The position numbers and the translations under genes are program-made. Below, one piece after another: positions 9,019 through 18,800 of a DNA stretch of 64,000 nt (the stretch's first letter is position 1; the number at the start of each line of letters is the position of its first letter). The notes beneath the pieces are model-generated. The model saw nothing but the letters and a program-made list of their open reading frames with translations, ran no database searches and was not told the origin of the DNA. Source of the DNA: Pseudomonas viridiflava (GTDB taxonomy: Bacteria; Pseudomonadota; Gammaproteobacteria; Pseudomonadales; Pseudomonadaceae); NCBI RefSeq assembly GCF_003702045.1, contig NZ_RBTP01000012.1:434001-498000 (forward strand), given 5' to 3'.

Positions 9019-9724
9019 GTTGGCTTCGCTTGAAAATACGCCTGCTTCTGCAGATGAGTCGGAAACGCTTTCCGAGAACGTCTTTCGGCGCATTCAGGCA
9101 GCCATCGTCAAGGGCGAGATCGCGCCAGGCAGCAAGATTTCCGAACCGGAACTGGCACGCACCTATGGCATCAGCCGTGGGCCACTGCGTGAAGCGATCC
9201 ATCGGCTTGAAGGTCAGCGTCTGGTGGTTCGTATCCCCCATGTCGGTGCCCGTGTTGTCTCGCTCAGCCACGCCGAGATGATCGAACTCTACGAAATCCG
9301 CGAATCCCTTGAAGGCATGGCCTGTCGGTTGGCGGCGCAGCGGATGACGAGCGAAGAGATCGACGAGTTGCGTCGGGTGCTCGATACCCACGAACGCGAT
9401 GCCGCGTTTCAGGCTGGCGTCGGCTACTACCAGCAGGAAGGTGATTTCGACTTTCATTATCGGATCATTCAGGGCAGTGGCAATCGCACCCTCAGCCAGA
9501 TGCTCTGCGGCGAGCTTTATCAACTGGTGCGCATGTATCGCATCCAGTTTTCCACCACGCCCAACAGACCCCGCCAGGCCTTTGCCGAACACCACCGTAT
9601 TCTCGATGCCATTGCCGAGCGCGATGGCGAGCTGGCCGAATTATTGATGCGCCGTCATATCGGTGCTTCCAGACGCAACATCGAGCGCCACTATCAGGCC
9701 GCTACCGAACGAGGTGAACCATGA
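9017..9724 (+). CDS. GntR-family (FadR/FCD) regulator of the methylcitrate operon
   Basis: A 235-aa regulator. The N-terminal winged helix-turn-helix (about residues 14-75: [42 protein letters not shown]) is followed by an all-helical FCD ligand-binding domain ([48 protein letters not shown]). ATG 9017 is preferred over an in-frame TTG at 8987, which would have to translate through operator-like sequence. The stop overlaps prpB by ATGA, so it is the first gene of the prp operon. It probably responds to a methylcitrate-cycle intermediate. It is not the sigma-54 type PrpR of enterics, so no symbol is given. Confidence 0.88.
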   Translation: MLASLENTPASADESETLSENVFRRIQAAIVKGEIAPGSKISEPELARTYGISRGPLREAIHRLEGQRLVVRIPHVGARVVSLSHAEMIELYEIRESLEGMACRLAAQRMTSEEIDELRRVLDTHERDAAFQAGVGYYQQEGDFDFHYRIIQGSGNRTLSQMLCGELYQLVRMYRIQFSTTPNRPRQAFAEHHRILDAIAERDGELAELLMRRHIGASRRNIERHYQAATERGEP

Positions 9725-10614
9725 GTCGCGACACCACAACTCCCGGACAGCGTTTTCGTGACGCGGTTGCCAGCGAACAGCCGTTACAGGTGGTGGGTGC
9801 AATCAATGCCAACCACGCCTTGTTGGCCAAGCGTGCCGGTTTCAGGGCCATTTACCTGTCCGGCGGCGGTGTGGCGGCAGGCTCGTTGGGCATTCCCGAT
9901 CTGGGCATCACCGGGCTTGAGGATGTTCTGATCGACGTGCGCCGGATTACCGATGTCTGTGATCTGCCATTACTGGTCGATGTCGACACCGGCTTCGGCT
10001 CCTCTGCCTTTAACGTGGCGCGTACCGTGCGCTCGATGATCAAGGCAGGCGCGGCCGCGATTCACATCGAGGATCAGGTCGGCGCCAAACGCTGCGGGCA
10101 CCGGCCCAACAAGGAAATCGTATCGCAGCAGGAAATGGTCGACCGTATCAAGGCCGCCGTCGATGCGCGGACGGACGACAGCTTCGTGATCATGGCGCGC
10201 ACCGATGCGCTGGCGGTGGAGGGGCTGGAGTCGGCGGTGGAGCGGGCGGAGGCCTGCATCGAAGCCGGGGCGGACATGATCTTTCCGGAAGCGATCACTG
10301 AACTGGCGATGTACAAGCAGTTCGCCAACCGCGCCGGTGTGCCGATTCTGGCCAACATCACCGAGTTCGGCGCCACGCCATTGTTTACCGTGGACGAGCT
10401 GCGCGACGCTGACGTTTCGCTGGTGCTCTATCCTCTTTCTGCCTTCCGCGCCATGAACAAGGCGGCGGAAAACGTCTACGGCGCGATCCGCCGCGACGGC
10501 ACCCAGCAACAGGTGATCGATACGATGCAAACCCGAATGGAGCTGTACGACGCCATCGACTACCACACCTTCGAGCAGAAGCTCGATGCGCTGTTTGCGC
10601 AGAAGAAAGGCTGA
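9721..10614 (+). CDS. prpB: 2-methylisocitrate lyase
   Basis: PrpB cleaves 2-methylisocitrate to pyruvate and succinate, the last step of the methylcitrate cycle for propionate. The 297-aa protein has the isocitrate lyase/PEP mutase barrel, with the catalytic loop [17 protein letters not shown] (KRCGH, about residues 121-125), [16 protein letters not shown] near the N-terminus and the metal-binding [11 protein letters not shown] and IHIEDQ segments. The ATG at 9721 overlaps the regulator stop by four bases, indicating coupling. The C-terminus ends in [10 protein letters not shown]. Length is normal. Confidence 0.95.
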   Translation: MSRDTTTPGQRFRDAVASEQPLQVVGAINANHALLAKRAGFRAIYLSGGGVAAGSLGIPDLGITGLEDVLIDVRRITDVCDLPLLVDVDTGFGSSAFNVARTVRSMIKAGAAAIHIEDQVGAKRCGHRPNKEIVSQQEMVDRIKAAVDARTDDSFVIMARTDALAVEGLESAVERAEACIEAGADMIFPEAITELAMYKQFANRAGVPILANITEFGATPLFTVDELRDADVSLVLYPLSAFRAMNKAAENVYGAIRRDGTQQQVIDTMQTRMELYDAIDYHTFEQKLDALFAQKKG

Positions 10615-10630
10615 ACGAAGCCTATTGATC

Positions 10631-10677
10631 GTTCCTACGCTCCTGCGTGGTAACGCCGCCCGGGACGCTCGGCGTCC
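10631..10677. repeat. Hairpin-rich dispersed repeat, copy B
   Basis: Between prpB and prpC, GTTCCTACGC/GCGTGGTAAC (10631-10654, two mismatches in the stem) is followed by GGGACGC tcg GCGTCC (10662-10677). Both hairpins resemble those at 1266-1310 in order, sequence and spacing. Its place inside the operon could influence mRNA stability or relative expression of prpB and prpC. Confidence 0.6.
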
Positions 10678-10754
10678 GCTCTCGAGTGTTTCGCGGCGCA
10701 CGAGCGGGATATTCAAAGGATCATTCCCGACAATTTCAAGAACTGGAGAATGCA

Positions 10755-11882
10755 ATGGCTGAAGCAAAAGTATTGAGCGGCGCAGGTCTGCGGGGCCAGG
10801 TCGCCGGACAGACTGCCCTGTCCACCGTCGGCATGGCTGGCGCTGGCCTGACCTATCGCGGCTATGACGTTCGCGAACTGGCGGCGCAGGCACGTTTCGA
10901 AGAAGTCGCCTACCTGCTGCTGTACGGCGAGTTACCCACCCCAATCCAGTTGACCACCTACATGCAGCGTCTCAGAGAGCTGCGCGAACTGCCTCAGGCC
11001 CTCAAGGAAGTGCTTGAGCGCATCCCCGCCGACACTCACCCGATGGACGTGATGCGCACCGGCGCCTCCATGCTGGGCACCCTGGAACCAGAGCGCAGTT
11101 TCGAACAGCAGCGCGACTCAACCGACCGCCTGCTGGCCGCCTTTCCGGCAATCATGTGCTACTGGTATCGTTTCAGCCACGACGGCAAACGCATCGACTG
11201 CATCACCGACGAAGACTCTATCGGCGGACATTTCCTGCACCTGCTGTTGGACAAGACCCCCAGCGAACTGCACCGCAAGGTCATGGACGTGTCGCTGATT
11301 CTGTACGCCGAACACGAGTTCAACGCCTCGACATTCACCGCACGGGTCTGCGCATCGACGCTGTCCGATTTGTATTCCTGCATCACTGCGGCCATTGGCA
11401 CATTGCGCGGTCCGTTGCATGGCGGTGCCAACGAAGCGGCGATGGACATGATTCAGCGTTTCGGCTCGGCCGATGAGGCGACGCAAGGCACGTTGGGCAT
11501 GCTGGAGCGCAAGGAAAAGATCATGGGCTTCGGCCATGCGATTTATAAAGAGTCCGACCCGCGCAACGAGGTGATCAAGGGTTGGTCGAAGAAGCTTGCC
11601 GATGAAGTGGGCGATACCGTGCTGTTTCCGGTGTCCGAGGCCATCGACAAGGTCATGTGGGAGCAGAAGAAGCTGTTTCCCAACGCCGACTTCTACCATG
11701 CCTCGGCGTATCACTTCATGGGCATTCCAACCAAGCTGTTCACGCCGATCTTCGTCTGCTCGCGCCTGACCGGCTGGGCAGCGCATGTGTTCGAACAGCG
11801 CAGCAATAACCGCATCATTCGTCCGAGCGCCGAGTACACCGGTGTTGAACAGCGCAGTTTCGTGCCCATCGAGCAGCGCTGA
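10755..11882 (+). CDS. prpC: 2-methylcitrate synthase
   Basis: PrpC condenses propionyl-CoA with oxaloacetate to 2-methylcitrate. The protein has 375 aa, starting at ATG 10755 (MAEAKVLSGAGLRGQ) with a GGAG eight bases upstream; an in-frame extension to 10647 would run through the repeat and is rejected. Citrate synthase family motifs are visible: SFEQQRDSTDRLLAAFP, LYAEHEFNASTFTARV, the catalytic GPLHGGANEAAMDM and GFGHAIYKESDPR, and a C-terminal RIIRPSAEYTG. It is shorter than hexameric Gram-negative GltA, as expected for PrpC. Third gene of the prp operon. Confidence 0.95.
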   Translation: MAEAKVLSGAGLRGQVAGQTALSTVGMAGAGLTYRGYDVRELAAQARFEEVAYLLLYGELPTPIQLTTYMQRLRELRELPQALKEVLERIPADTHPMDVMRTGASMLGTLEPERSFEQQRDSTDRLLAAFPAIMCYWYRFSHDGKRIDCITDEDSIGGHFLHLLLDKTPSELHRKVMDVSLILYAEHEFNASTFTARVCASTLSDLYSCITAAIGTLRGPLHGGANEAAMDMIQRFGSADEATQGTLGMLERKEKIMGFGHAIYKESDPRNEVIKGWSKKLADEVGDTVLFPVSEAIDKVMWEQKKLFPNADFYHASAYHFMGIPTKLFTPIFVCSRLTGWAAHVFEQRSNNRIIRPSAEYTGVEQRSFVPIEQR

Positions 11883-11968
11883 TTCAGACGGGCAGGGAAG
11901 CCGCCGATGAGCTTCCCGCCTGTTCTTGGAAACCATCCTGATGTCGTCCGCAATGAACCGAGCCCGCA

Positions 11969-14557
11969 ATGAACAGTGAATTTCGCAAACCGCTCCATGG
12001 CACCCGGCTGGATTATTTCGACGCCCGTGCCGCCATCGAAGCCATCAAACCCGGCGCTTACGCCGCTCTCCCGTACACCTCCCGCGTGCTGGCCGAGAAC
12101 CTGGTGCGTCGCTGTGATCCGGCGACCTTGACTGCCTCGCTGACTCAATTGATCGAGCGCCGCCGCGACCTGGACTTTCCGTGGTTCCCGGCGCGCGTGG
12201 TCTGTCACGACATTCTCGGTCAGACGGCATTGGTCGACCTTGCGGGGCTGCGTGATGCCATCGCGTCTCAAGGCGGCGACCCTGCGCAGGTCAACCCGGT
12301 GGTGCCGGTGCAACTGATCGTCGACCACTCACTGGCCGTGGAATGCGGCGGTAACGATCCGCAGGCGTTCGAAAAAAATCGCGCCATCGAGGATCGTCGC
12401 AACGAGGATCGCTTCCACTTCATCGACTGGACCAAGCAGGCGTTCAAGAATGTCGAAGTGATCCCGCCCGGCAACGGCATCATGCACCAGATCAATCTGG
12501 AGAAAATGTCGCCGGTGGTTCAGGTGCTCGATGGGGTGGCCTTTCCCGACACGCTGGTCGGCACCGACAGCCACACCCCGCATGTCGATGCGCTGGGCGT
12601 GATTGCCATTGGCGTCGGCGGCCTTGAAGCGGAAAACGTGATGCTTGGCCGTGCCTCCTGGATGCGCCTGCCGGACATCATTGGTGTCGAGCTGACCGGT
12701 CGCCGCCAGCCCGGCATTACCGCCACCGACGTGGTGCTGGCCCTGACCGAATACTTGCGCCAGCAGAAGGTGGTGGGTGCTTACCTGGAATTCTACGGCG
12801 AAGGCGCGGCCAGCCTGACGTTGGGCGACCGGGCGACGATTTCCAACATGGCGCCTGAATACGGCGCCACTGCGGCGATGTTCTCCATCGATTCGCAGAC
12901 CATCGATTACCTGCGCCTGACCGGGCGCGAAGACGAGCAGGTCAAGCTGGTCGAGCTGTACGCCAGGCACACGGGGCTGTGGTCCGACAGCTTGCAGGAC
13001 GTCGAGTACGAGCGTGTTCTGAGTTTTGACCTGTCCAGCGTAGTGCGCAACATGGCCGGGCCGTCGAACCCCCATGCCCGCGTGGCGACGTCCGATCTGG
13101 CGGCCAAAGGCATCGCCGGGCAGTGGGAGCAAGTGCCAGGGCAGATGCCCGATGGTGCGGTGATCATCGCGGCGATCACCAGTTGCACCAACACCAGTAA
13201 TCCGCGCAACGTGATTGCCGCAGGCCTTTTGGCACGCAACGCCAATCGTCTGGGGCTGACGCGCAAGCCCTGGGTGAAGTCATCGCTGGCCCCCGGTTCG
13301 AAAACCGTGGCGCTTTACCTGGACGCCGCTGGCCTGACCACTGAGCTTGAGCAATTGGGTTTTGGCGTGGTGGCCTTTGCCTGTACGACCTGCAACGGCA
13401 TGTCGGGTGCGCTGGACCCTGTCATTCAGCAGGAAATCATCGACCGTGACCTTTACGCCACGGCGGTGCTGTCCGGTAACCGCAACTTCGACGGACGGAT
13501 TCATCCTTATGCCAAACAAGCCTTTCTCGCCTCGCCGCCACTGGTGGTGGCCTACGCCATCGCGGGCACGATCCGCTTCGATATCGAGAAGGATGTGCTG
13601 GGCGTCGTTGACGGCAAGGAAATACGCCTGATGGACCTCTGGCCAACGGACGAAGAAATCGACGCCGTGGTGCAGGCTTCGGTCAAGCCGGAGCAGTTTC
13701 GTCAGGTCTACATCCCGATGTTTGCCATCGAAGAACACACCGGCCCGAAAGTCGAGCCGTTGTACGACTGGCGCCCCATGAGCACCTACATTCGTCGTCC
13801 GCCGTACTGGGAAGGCGCGCTGGCCGGGGAACGAACGCTCAAGGGCATGCGCCCGCTGGCCGTGCTGCCGGACAACATCACCACCGATCACCTGTCGCCA
13901 TCGAACGCGATCATGCTCAACAGCGCCGCCGGTGAATACCTGGCGAAAATGGGCGTTCCGGAAGAGGACTTCAACTCCTACGCAACCCATCGGGGCGATC
14001 ACCTGACAGCCCAGCGCGCTACCTTCGCCAACCCGCAACTGGTCAACGAAATGGCCGTGGTGGATGGCAAGGTCAAGAAGGGCTCGCTGACCCGTATCGA
14101 GCCTGAAGGTAAGGTCACGCGCATGTGGGAAGCCATCGAAACCTACATGGCACGCAAGCAGCCGCTGATCATCATTGCCGGTGCCGATTACGGTCAGGGC
14201 TCGTCCCGCGACTGGGCGGCCAAAGGCGTGCGGCTGGCGGGCGTCGAGGCGATTGCGGCAGAGGGCTTCGAGCGTATTCACCGCACCAATCTGGTGGGCA
14301 TGGGCGTGTTGCCGCTGGAATTCAAGCCGGGCACCAACCGGCTGACGTTGGGCATCGACGGCAGTGAGACCTACGACGTGATCGGCCAGCGCACGCCGCG
14401 TGCAACCCTGACCCTGGTGATCACTCGCAAGAGCGGCGAGCGCCTTGAAGTGCCGGTGACCTGTCGTCTGGATACCGGCGAAGAGCTCTCCATTTATGAG
14501 GCGGGCGGCGTGCTGCAACGCTTCGCCCAGGACTTCCTCGAAGCGACTGCGTCGTGA
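11969..14557 (+). CDS. acnD: Fe/S-dependent 2-methylcitrate dehydratase
   Basis: AcnD, an aconitase-family enzyme of 862 aa, dehydrates 2-methylcitrate to a 2-methylaconitate isomer, which PrpF then isomerises. Cluster cysteines are in TSCTNTSNPRN (about residues 405-415) and ACTTCNGMSG (about 472-481). Aconitase signatures include TLVGTDSHTPHVDALGV, VLSGNRNFDGRIHPYAKQ, NITTDHLSPSNAIM and the swivel domain GADYGQGSSRDWAAKG. Start ATG 11969 gives MNSEFRKPLHGTRLDYFD. It replaces the cofactor-independent PrpD in this operon; no prpD is present in the window. Confidence 0.95.
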   Translation: MNSEFRKPLHGTRLDYFDARAAIEAIKPGAYAALPYTSRVLAENLVRRCDPATLTASLTQLIERRRDLDFPWFPARVVCHDILGQTALVDLAGLRDAIASQGGDPAQVNPVVPVQLIVDHSLAVECGGNDPQAFEKNRAIEDRRNEDRFHFIDWTKQAFKNVEVIPPGNGIMHQINLEKMSPVVQVLDGVAFPDTLVGTDSHTPHVDALGVIAIGVGGLEAENVMLGRASWMRLPDIIGVELTGRRQPGITATDVVLALTEYLRQQKVVGAYLEFYGEGAASLTLGDRATISNMAPEYGATAAMFSIDSQTIDYLRLTGREDEQVKLVELYARHTGLWSDSLQDVEYERVLSFDLSSVVRNMAGPSNPHARVATSDLAAKGIAGQWEQVPGQMPDGAVIIAAITSCTNTSNPRNVIAAGLLARNANRLGLTRKPWVKSSLAPGSKTVALYLDAAGLTTELEQLGFGVVAFACTTCNGMSGALDPVIQQEIIDRDLYATAVLSGNRNFDGRIHPYAKQAFLASPPLVVAYAIAGTIRFDIEKDVLGVVDGKEIRLMDLWPTDEEIDAVVQASVKPEQFRQVYIPMFAIEEHTGPKVEPLYDWRPMSTYIRRPPYWEGALAGERTLKGMRPLAVLPDNITTDHLSPSNAIMLNSAAGEYLAKMGVPEEDFNSYATHRGDHLTAQRATFANPQLVNEMAVVDGKVKKGSLTRIEPEGKVTRMWEAIETYMARKQPLIIIAGADYGQGSSRDWAAKGVRLAGVEAIAAEGFERIHRTNLVGMGVLPLEFKPGTNRLTLGIDGSETYDVIGQRTPRATLTLVITRKSGERLEVPVTCRLDTGEELSIYEAGGVLQRFAQDFLEATAS

Positions 14558-14571
14558 ATGAATGCAATGGT

Positions 14572-14602
14572 GATCGTGCCCATGCAGAGCATGGGAACGA
14601 TC
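14572..14602. repeat. Hairpin-rich dispersed repeat, copy C
   Basis: Long hairpin between acnD and prpF: GATCGTGCCCATGC, loop aga, GCATGGGAACGATC, with one unpaired position. The core CCCATGC/GCATGGG matches the second hairpin of copy A at 1266-1286. It lies 14 bp after the acnD stop and 22 bp before prpF. Confidence 0.6.
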
Positions 14603-14624
14603 GATGACCGGGACAGGAACAGAC

Positions 14625-15830
14625 ATGACTCATTTACCGCAAATCAGAATCCCTGCCACCTACATGCGTGGCGGTACCAGCAAAGGTGTGTTTTTCAACC
14701 TGCTTGATCTGCCCGACGTTGCGCAGGTTCCTGGCGCGGCCAGGGACGCACTGCTGCTGCGTGTGATCGGCAGCCCCGACCCTTATGAAAAGCAGATCGA
14801 TGGCATGGGCGGTGCGACGTCCAGCACCAGTAAGGCCGTGATCCTGTCGCGCTCCGGCAGGGCCGATCACGATGTGGATTATCTGTTCGGTCAGGTGTCC
14901 ATCGACAAGCCGTTCGTGGACTGGAGCGGCAACTGCGGCAATTTGTCGGCAGCGGTCGGTTCGTTTGCGATTCTCAGCGGTCTGGTGGATGCTAGCCGCA
15001 TTGCGCAGGACGGCATTGCCACGGTTCGCATCTGGCAGGCCAATATCGGCAAGACCATCATCGCTCACGTACCGATCAGCAAGGGCGAGGTTCAGGAAAC
15101 CGGTGACTTCGAGCTCGATGGCGTGACCTTTCCCGCAGCCGAGGTGCAACTGGAGTTTCTCGATCCGGCAGCGGACGAAGAGGGCGCAGGGGGGACAATG
15201 TTTCCCACCGGCAATCTGATCGACGACCTGGACGTGCCGGGCGTAGGCACGCTGAAGGCCACCCTGATCAATGCGGGAATCCCGACCATTTTCATCAACG
15301 CCGCTGACATCGGCTACACCGGCACCGAGCTGCAGGGCGACATCAATGGTAGCCCCGAGGCGCTGGCGAAGCTGGAAGCCATCAGGGCTTATGGCGCTGT
15401 CCGCATGGGGCTGATCGCTCATGTGGATGAAGCCGCGCGCCGACAACACACGCCGAAGGTTGCGTTTGTCGCACCGCCTTGCGGTTACGTATCGTCCAGC
15501 GGCAAGCCAGTCGGGGTGCAGGATGTCGATCTGCTGGTGCGCGCCGTGTCGATGGGCAAGTTGCACCACGCGATGATGGGCACTGCTGCGGTCGCCATCG
15601 GCACTGCGGCTGCCATTCCGGGCACGCTGGTGAACCTGGCGGCAGGTGGTGAGACTCGCAGCGCGGTGCGGTTTGGTCATCCCTCCGGCACCTTGCGAGT
15701 GGGGGCCGAGGCGCATCAGTCGGGCGGCGAGTGGACCGTTACCAAAGCCATCATGAGCCGCAGCGCCAGGGTCTTGATGGAAGGTTGGGTGCGAGTGCCG
15801 GGCGATATTTTGCAAGCGGTGCAGGCTTGA
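14625..15830 (+). CDS. prpF: 2-methylaconitate cis-trans isomerase
   Basis: PrpF (401 aa) isomerises the AcnD product so that it can enter the aconitase-catalysed step of the methylcitrate cycle. The start ATG 14625 (MTHLPQIRIPATYMRGGTSKGVFF) gives the usual N-terminus; an in-frame ATG at 14604 falls just after repeat copy C. Family features are the GGTSKG loop, DGMGGATSSTSKAVI-type region, WSGNCGNLSAAVGSFAI and the C-terminal HPSGTLRVGAE, a diaminopimelate epimerase-like two-lobed fold. It is the last gene of the operon, ending 41 bp from the convergent large gene. Confidence 0.94.
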   Translation: MTHLPQIRIPATYMRGGTSKGVFFNLLDLPDVAQVPGAARDALLLRVIGSPDPYEKQIDGMGGATSSTSKAVILSRSGRADHDVDYLFGQVSIDKPFVDWSGNCGNLSAAVGSFAILSGLVDASRIAQDGIATVRIWQANIGKTIIAHVPISKGEVQETGDFELDGVTFPAAEVQLEFLDPAADEEGAGGTMFPTGNLIDDLDVPGVGTLKATLINAGIPTIFINAADIGYTGTELQGDINGSPEALAKLEAIRAYGAVRMGLIAHVDEAARRQHTPKVAFVAPPCGYVSSSGKPVGVQDVDLLVRAVSMGKLHHAMMGTAAVAIGTAAAIPGTLVNLAAGGETRSAVRFGHPSGTLRVGAEAHQSGGEWTVTKAIMSRSARVLMEGWVRVPGDILQAVQA

Positions 15831-15834
15831 TCGA

Positions 15835-15863
15835 GGGTTGCGCCTGTTTTACAGGCGCAACCC
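15835..15863. terminator. Hairpin between convergent prpF and the large repeat-protein gene
   Basis: Perfect 12-bp stem GGGTTGCGCCTG/CAGGCGCAACCC with a 5-base loop, placed between the two convergent stop codons. There is no long T run on either side, so it may act as a shared transcript-end structure or a weak bidirectional terminator. Confidence 0.6.
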
Positions 15864-15871
15864 GCCACGAT

Positions 15872-18800
15872 TTATTGCAGAGGTTCAAAGTAGCCGTAGG
15901 AGCTCTTGCCGTCCAGATTGCCGCCGTTAGACACTTCCACCTTGATGACTCCATCGTTGTAAGAATGGTTAAAGCTTGGAATCACTCGGGGTACGATGAT
16001 GTCCTGCAGCACAGTAACGGCGGCTTTGCCCTGATTGAACGTCCCGTCCGGATTGCCCACCAGCGAAAAATAAGAGCCTTTCTTTGCCCTGACGACCGTG
16101 GCAGACCTGATTTCGTCGTTGTCGCAGCCATAAGGGTTATTGCCTGCGCCCATCTTGAATCGGTCATTTCTGGCAAAGGGCACCGTACAGACGGTGTTTT
16201 CGGTCGCATTATTTTGTTCGTGGAAAACAATTTCCGCCCCCGAAAAGTCGCTGTCCATTGGCGTTTTTCCGATGACGATTCGCGACACTTTACCGTCCAT
16301 TCCGTTGTTGCGTAACGCCGTAACGGTCACTTGATTATTCGAGAAACTGTGCTCCAGAGAGGCGATAGTCACTGGGGATTCAATGGGCATGGTGTTTTTG
16401 ACGTCGATGTAAACAAAGTCATCGGACTTGATGCCGTTCGGTGAGTCGTAAAGGGTAATACGTGTGCCTCGGGCTACGCCGGCCAGCTGCACGGATCTGA
16501 CCTCATCGTTTTCGCAGCCATGCGCTGGCAGCCTGAAGTTGTAGTCGTTCAAGGCTGGCAATACGCAGACCGTATCCCCGCTTCGATCGGCGTTAGGCTT
16601 TTCATAAAAATAGACGCCTCCCTGGCTCAGCGCCGCGGCGTACAAAAGGGTATCACCGGTCTGGTTGTAATCCACCGCTATGTAGTTAGGGTTCTTGTGG
16701 CTCTTAGGTAAACATTCATCAAGCACGCGACGTTGCAGCCAGGTCAGGTTGTTGTCGACGTCGCCGGCATGGGCCTGACTGCTGCCCCACGTGTGAAACT
16801 GATTCATGACGAACAATAGCGGCCAGCCTCTGGCATCGTTTGATTGTTCTGCATCCAGCGGATGGTTGATGTCTCGGGTTTTACATGCCCAATCATGGTT
16901 AATGATGAGTCCCAGATCGTAGGTGTTTTCGACAGCCACCTGGGTGTTTTTCAGAATGGTCACATCAATGCCGTCGACAGTGAAGGTACCCGTCGATTCG
17001 TCCCTGTCGGCAAGGATCACCACACGCTGGTTCTTCAGGATCATATCGCTAAGCAGTGGCCAGCTACCCTCGCCAAAAAGAATGGGGTTGAACACCATCG
17101 ACAGTAACTCGGGAGATACTTTTTTCAGTTCGTTGTTAAGCGGTTCGCGATCGGCATAAGACTCCAGCAACAGCGTGATCACTGCTGACGGATTGGCTTG
17201 CAAAAACGGCAGATAGACCTCATTGAGTGTTTTGGCTAATTCGTCGTTCAATTCATTTTTGTCAATGCAGAAGTTGTCGTCTTGCGCATGGCAAAGCGCA
17301 AGATAAGGCTCTCCGCCGATGTGGTTGCGAGGATGCAGGTCCAGCATGAACCCTCGTATGCCTCGCTCCAATTGTTCCTTGATGCTGTTCAGGTACGCAT
17401 TATGAGCCGTCGCCCATGTGTAGCGGTTGAATGGACGGGAAAAGTCGTTGATACCCGGCGCGGTCTGGACACTGTCGGCCAGATGTGTCCACGTTGCGTT
17501 GCTGGTCGTGCCTGCCGGGTAATACCAGTTATGTTCGCTGGGGACACCTGCCGCTCGGGCCGTATAAAAGTAAGTTTTATCAGGCTGAATATACCGGTGT
17601 ATGGCGCCTGGCCAAGTGGGTTCATCCCAATCCTTGGGGTCGGCCAAGGTGCCGGCGTACCTCCCTTTGTCTATCCAGTACGCATTGCTTGAGCCATTCG
17701 CCGGGAATTCCCATCCGGAGTCTGTGGCGCTGCCTTCTTGGCGGGCTTCGTAATAACGTGCCGTCCCCGCATTGTCGATCAGGCTGATCGCGCCCGGCCA
17801 TACCGGGTCTGCAAGGGTCTTGGGATCATCAAAGGTCCCGTAGTGCTTACTGGCGTAAGTCCAGTAATTGTTGGTGGTTTCTCCTGTAGGGAAGTACCAG
17901 TTGTGCTCAGCGGCATTGCCGGTGAACCTTGCGGTATAAAAATAAGGAATGTTGTCGCGCAGGATAATATGTTTTGCCCCTGGCGACGTCGGTTCGTTCC
18001 AGTTCCGCGGGTCAATAAAGGTGCCTGCATGAGCCTGACCCGCAAACGTCCAGTTTGCGTCATCGTGCTCTGTCAGCGGGTAGTGCCATGCATTTTGCGA
18101 CGGCACACCTTCGTTTTTTGATGCGAACAATACGCGACGGTTATTCACGGTCGAATAATGCAATGCGCCGGGCCAGGTGAATTCATTCAGTTCCTTGGCG
18201 TCGTACGCTTCTCCCGAATGACGGCCGGTGCCTTTGTAGATCCAGTGATCGTTATCGGTTTCACCCCTCGGATAGTGCCACGCATTGTCTGCAGGTATGC
18301 CTGCGTTGAGCGAGATGTAGTAAAAGTAGTGACCGGTCTGATCGATATTAACGTGAGTGGCTCCCGGCCAAGTGGGCTCACCCCATACATTAGGGTCTGC
18401 CGGCGTGCCCTGGTGGGTTCCCGTTGCCAGATAAAGCCAGTTGTTGTCGCTGACCGCGCCACTTGGGTAATGCCATCCTTCTTTAGACGGAATACCATCG
18501 TTGCGGCTTTCATAGTAATAACGTGTGGCGTCCACCTGATTCAGGTGAATGGCGCCAGGCCAGGTCGGCTCATTCAGTTCTTTGGGGTCGGCATACGTCC
18601 CCTCATGAAGCTGCGTCGAGAGGTATGTCCAGTAGCCGTTGTCACTGTTTCCGCCAATGGGGTAGTTCCATTCGTTATCCGAAGGAACCCCGCCTGCCTT
18701 GGCCGCATAGAACCGTCGTACGCCGTCGACTAGATAGGCATGAATGGCGCCCGGCCAAGTAACGTCTTCCCAATCCTTGGGGTCAGCGAAGGTGCCCTTG

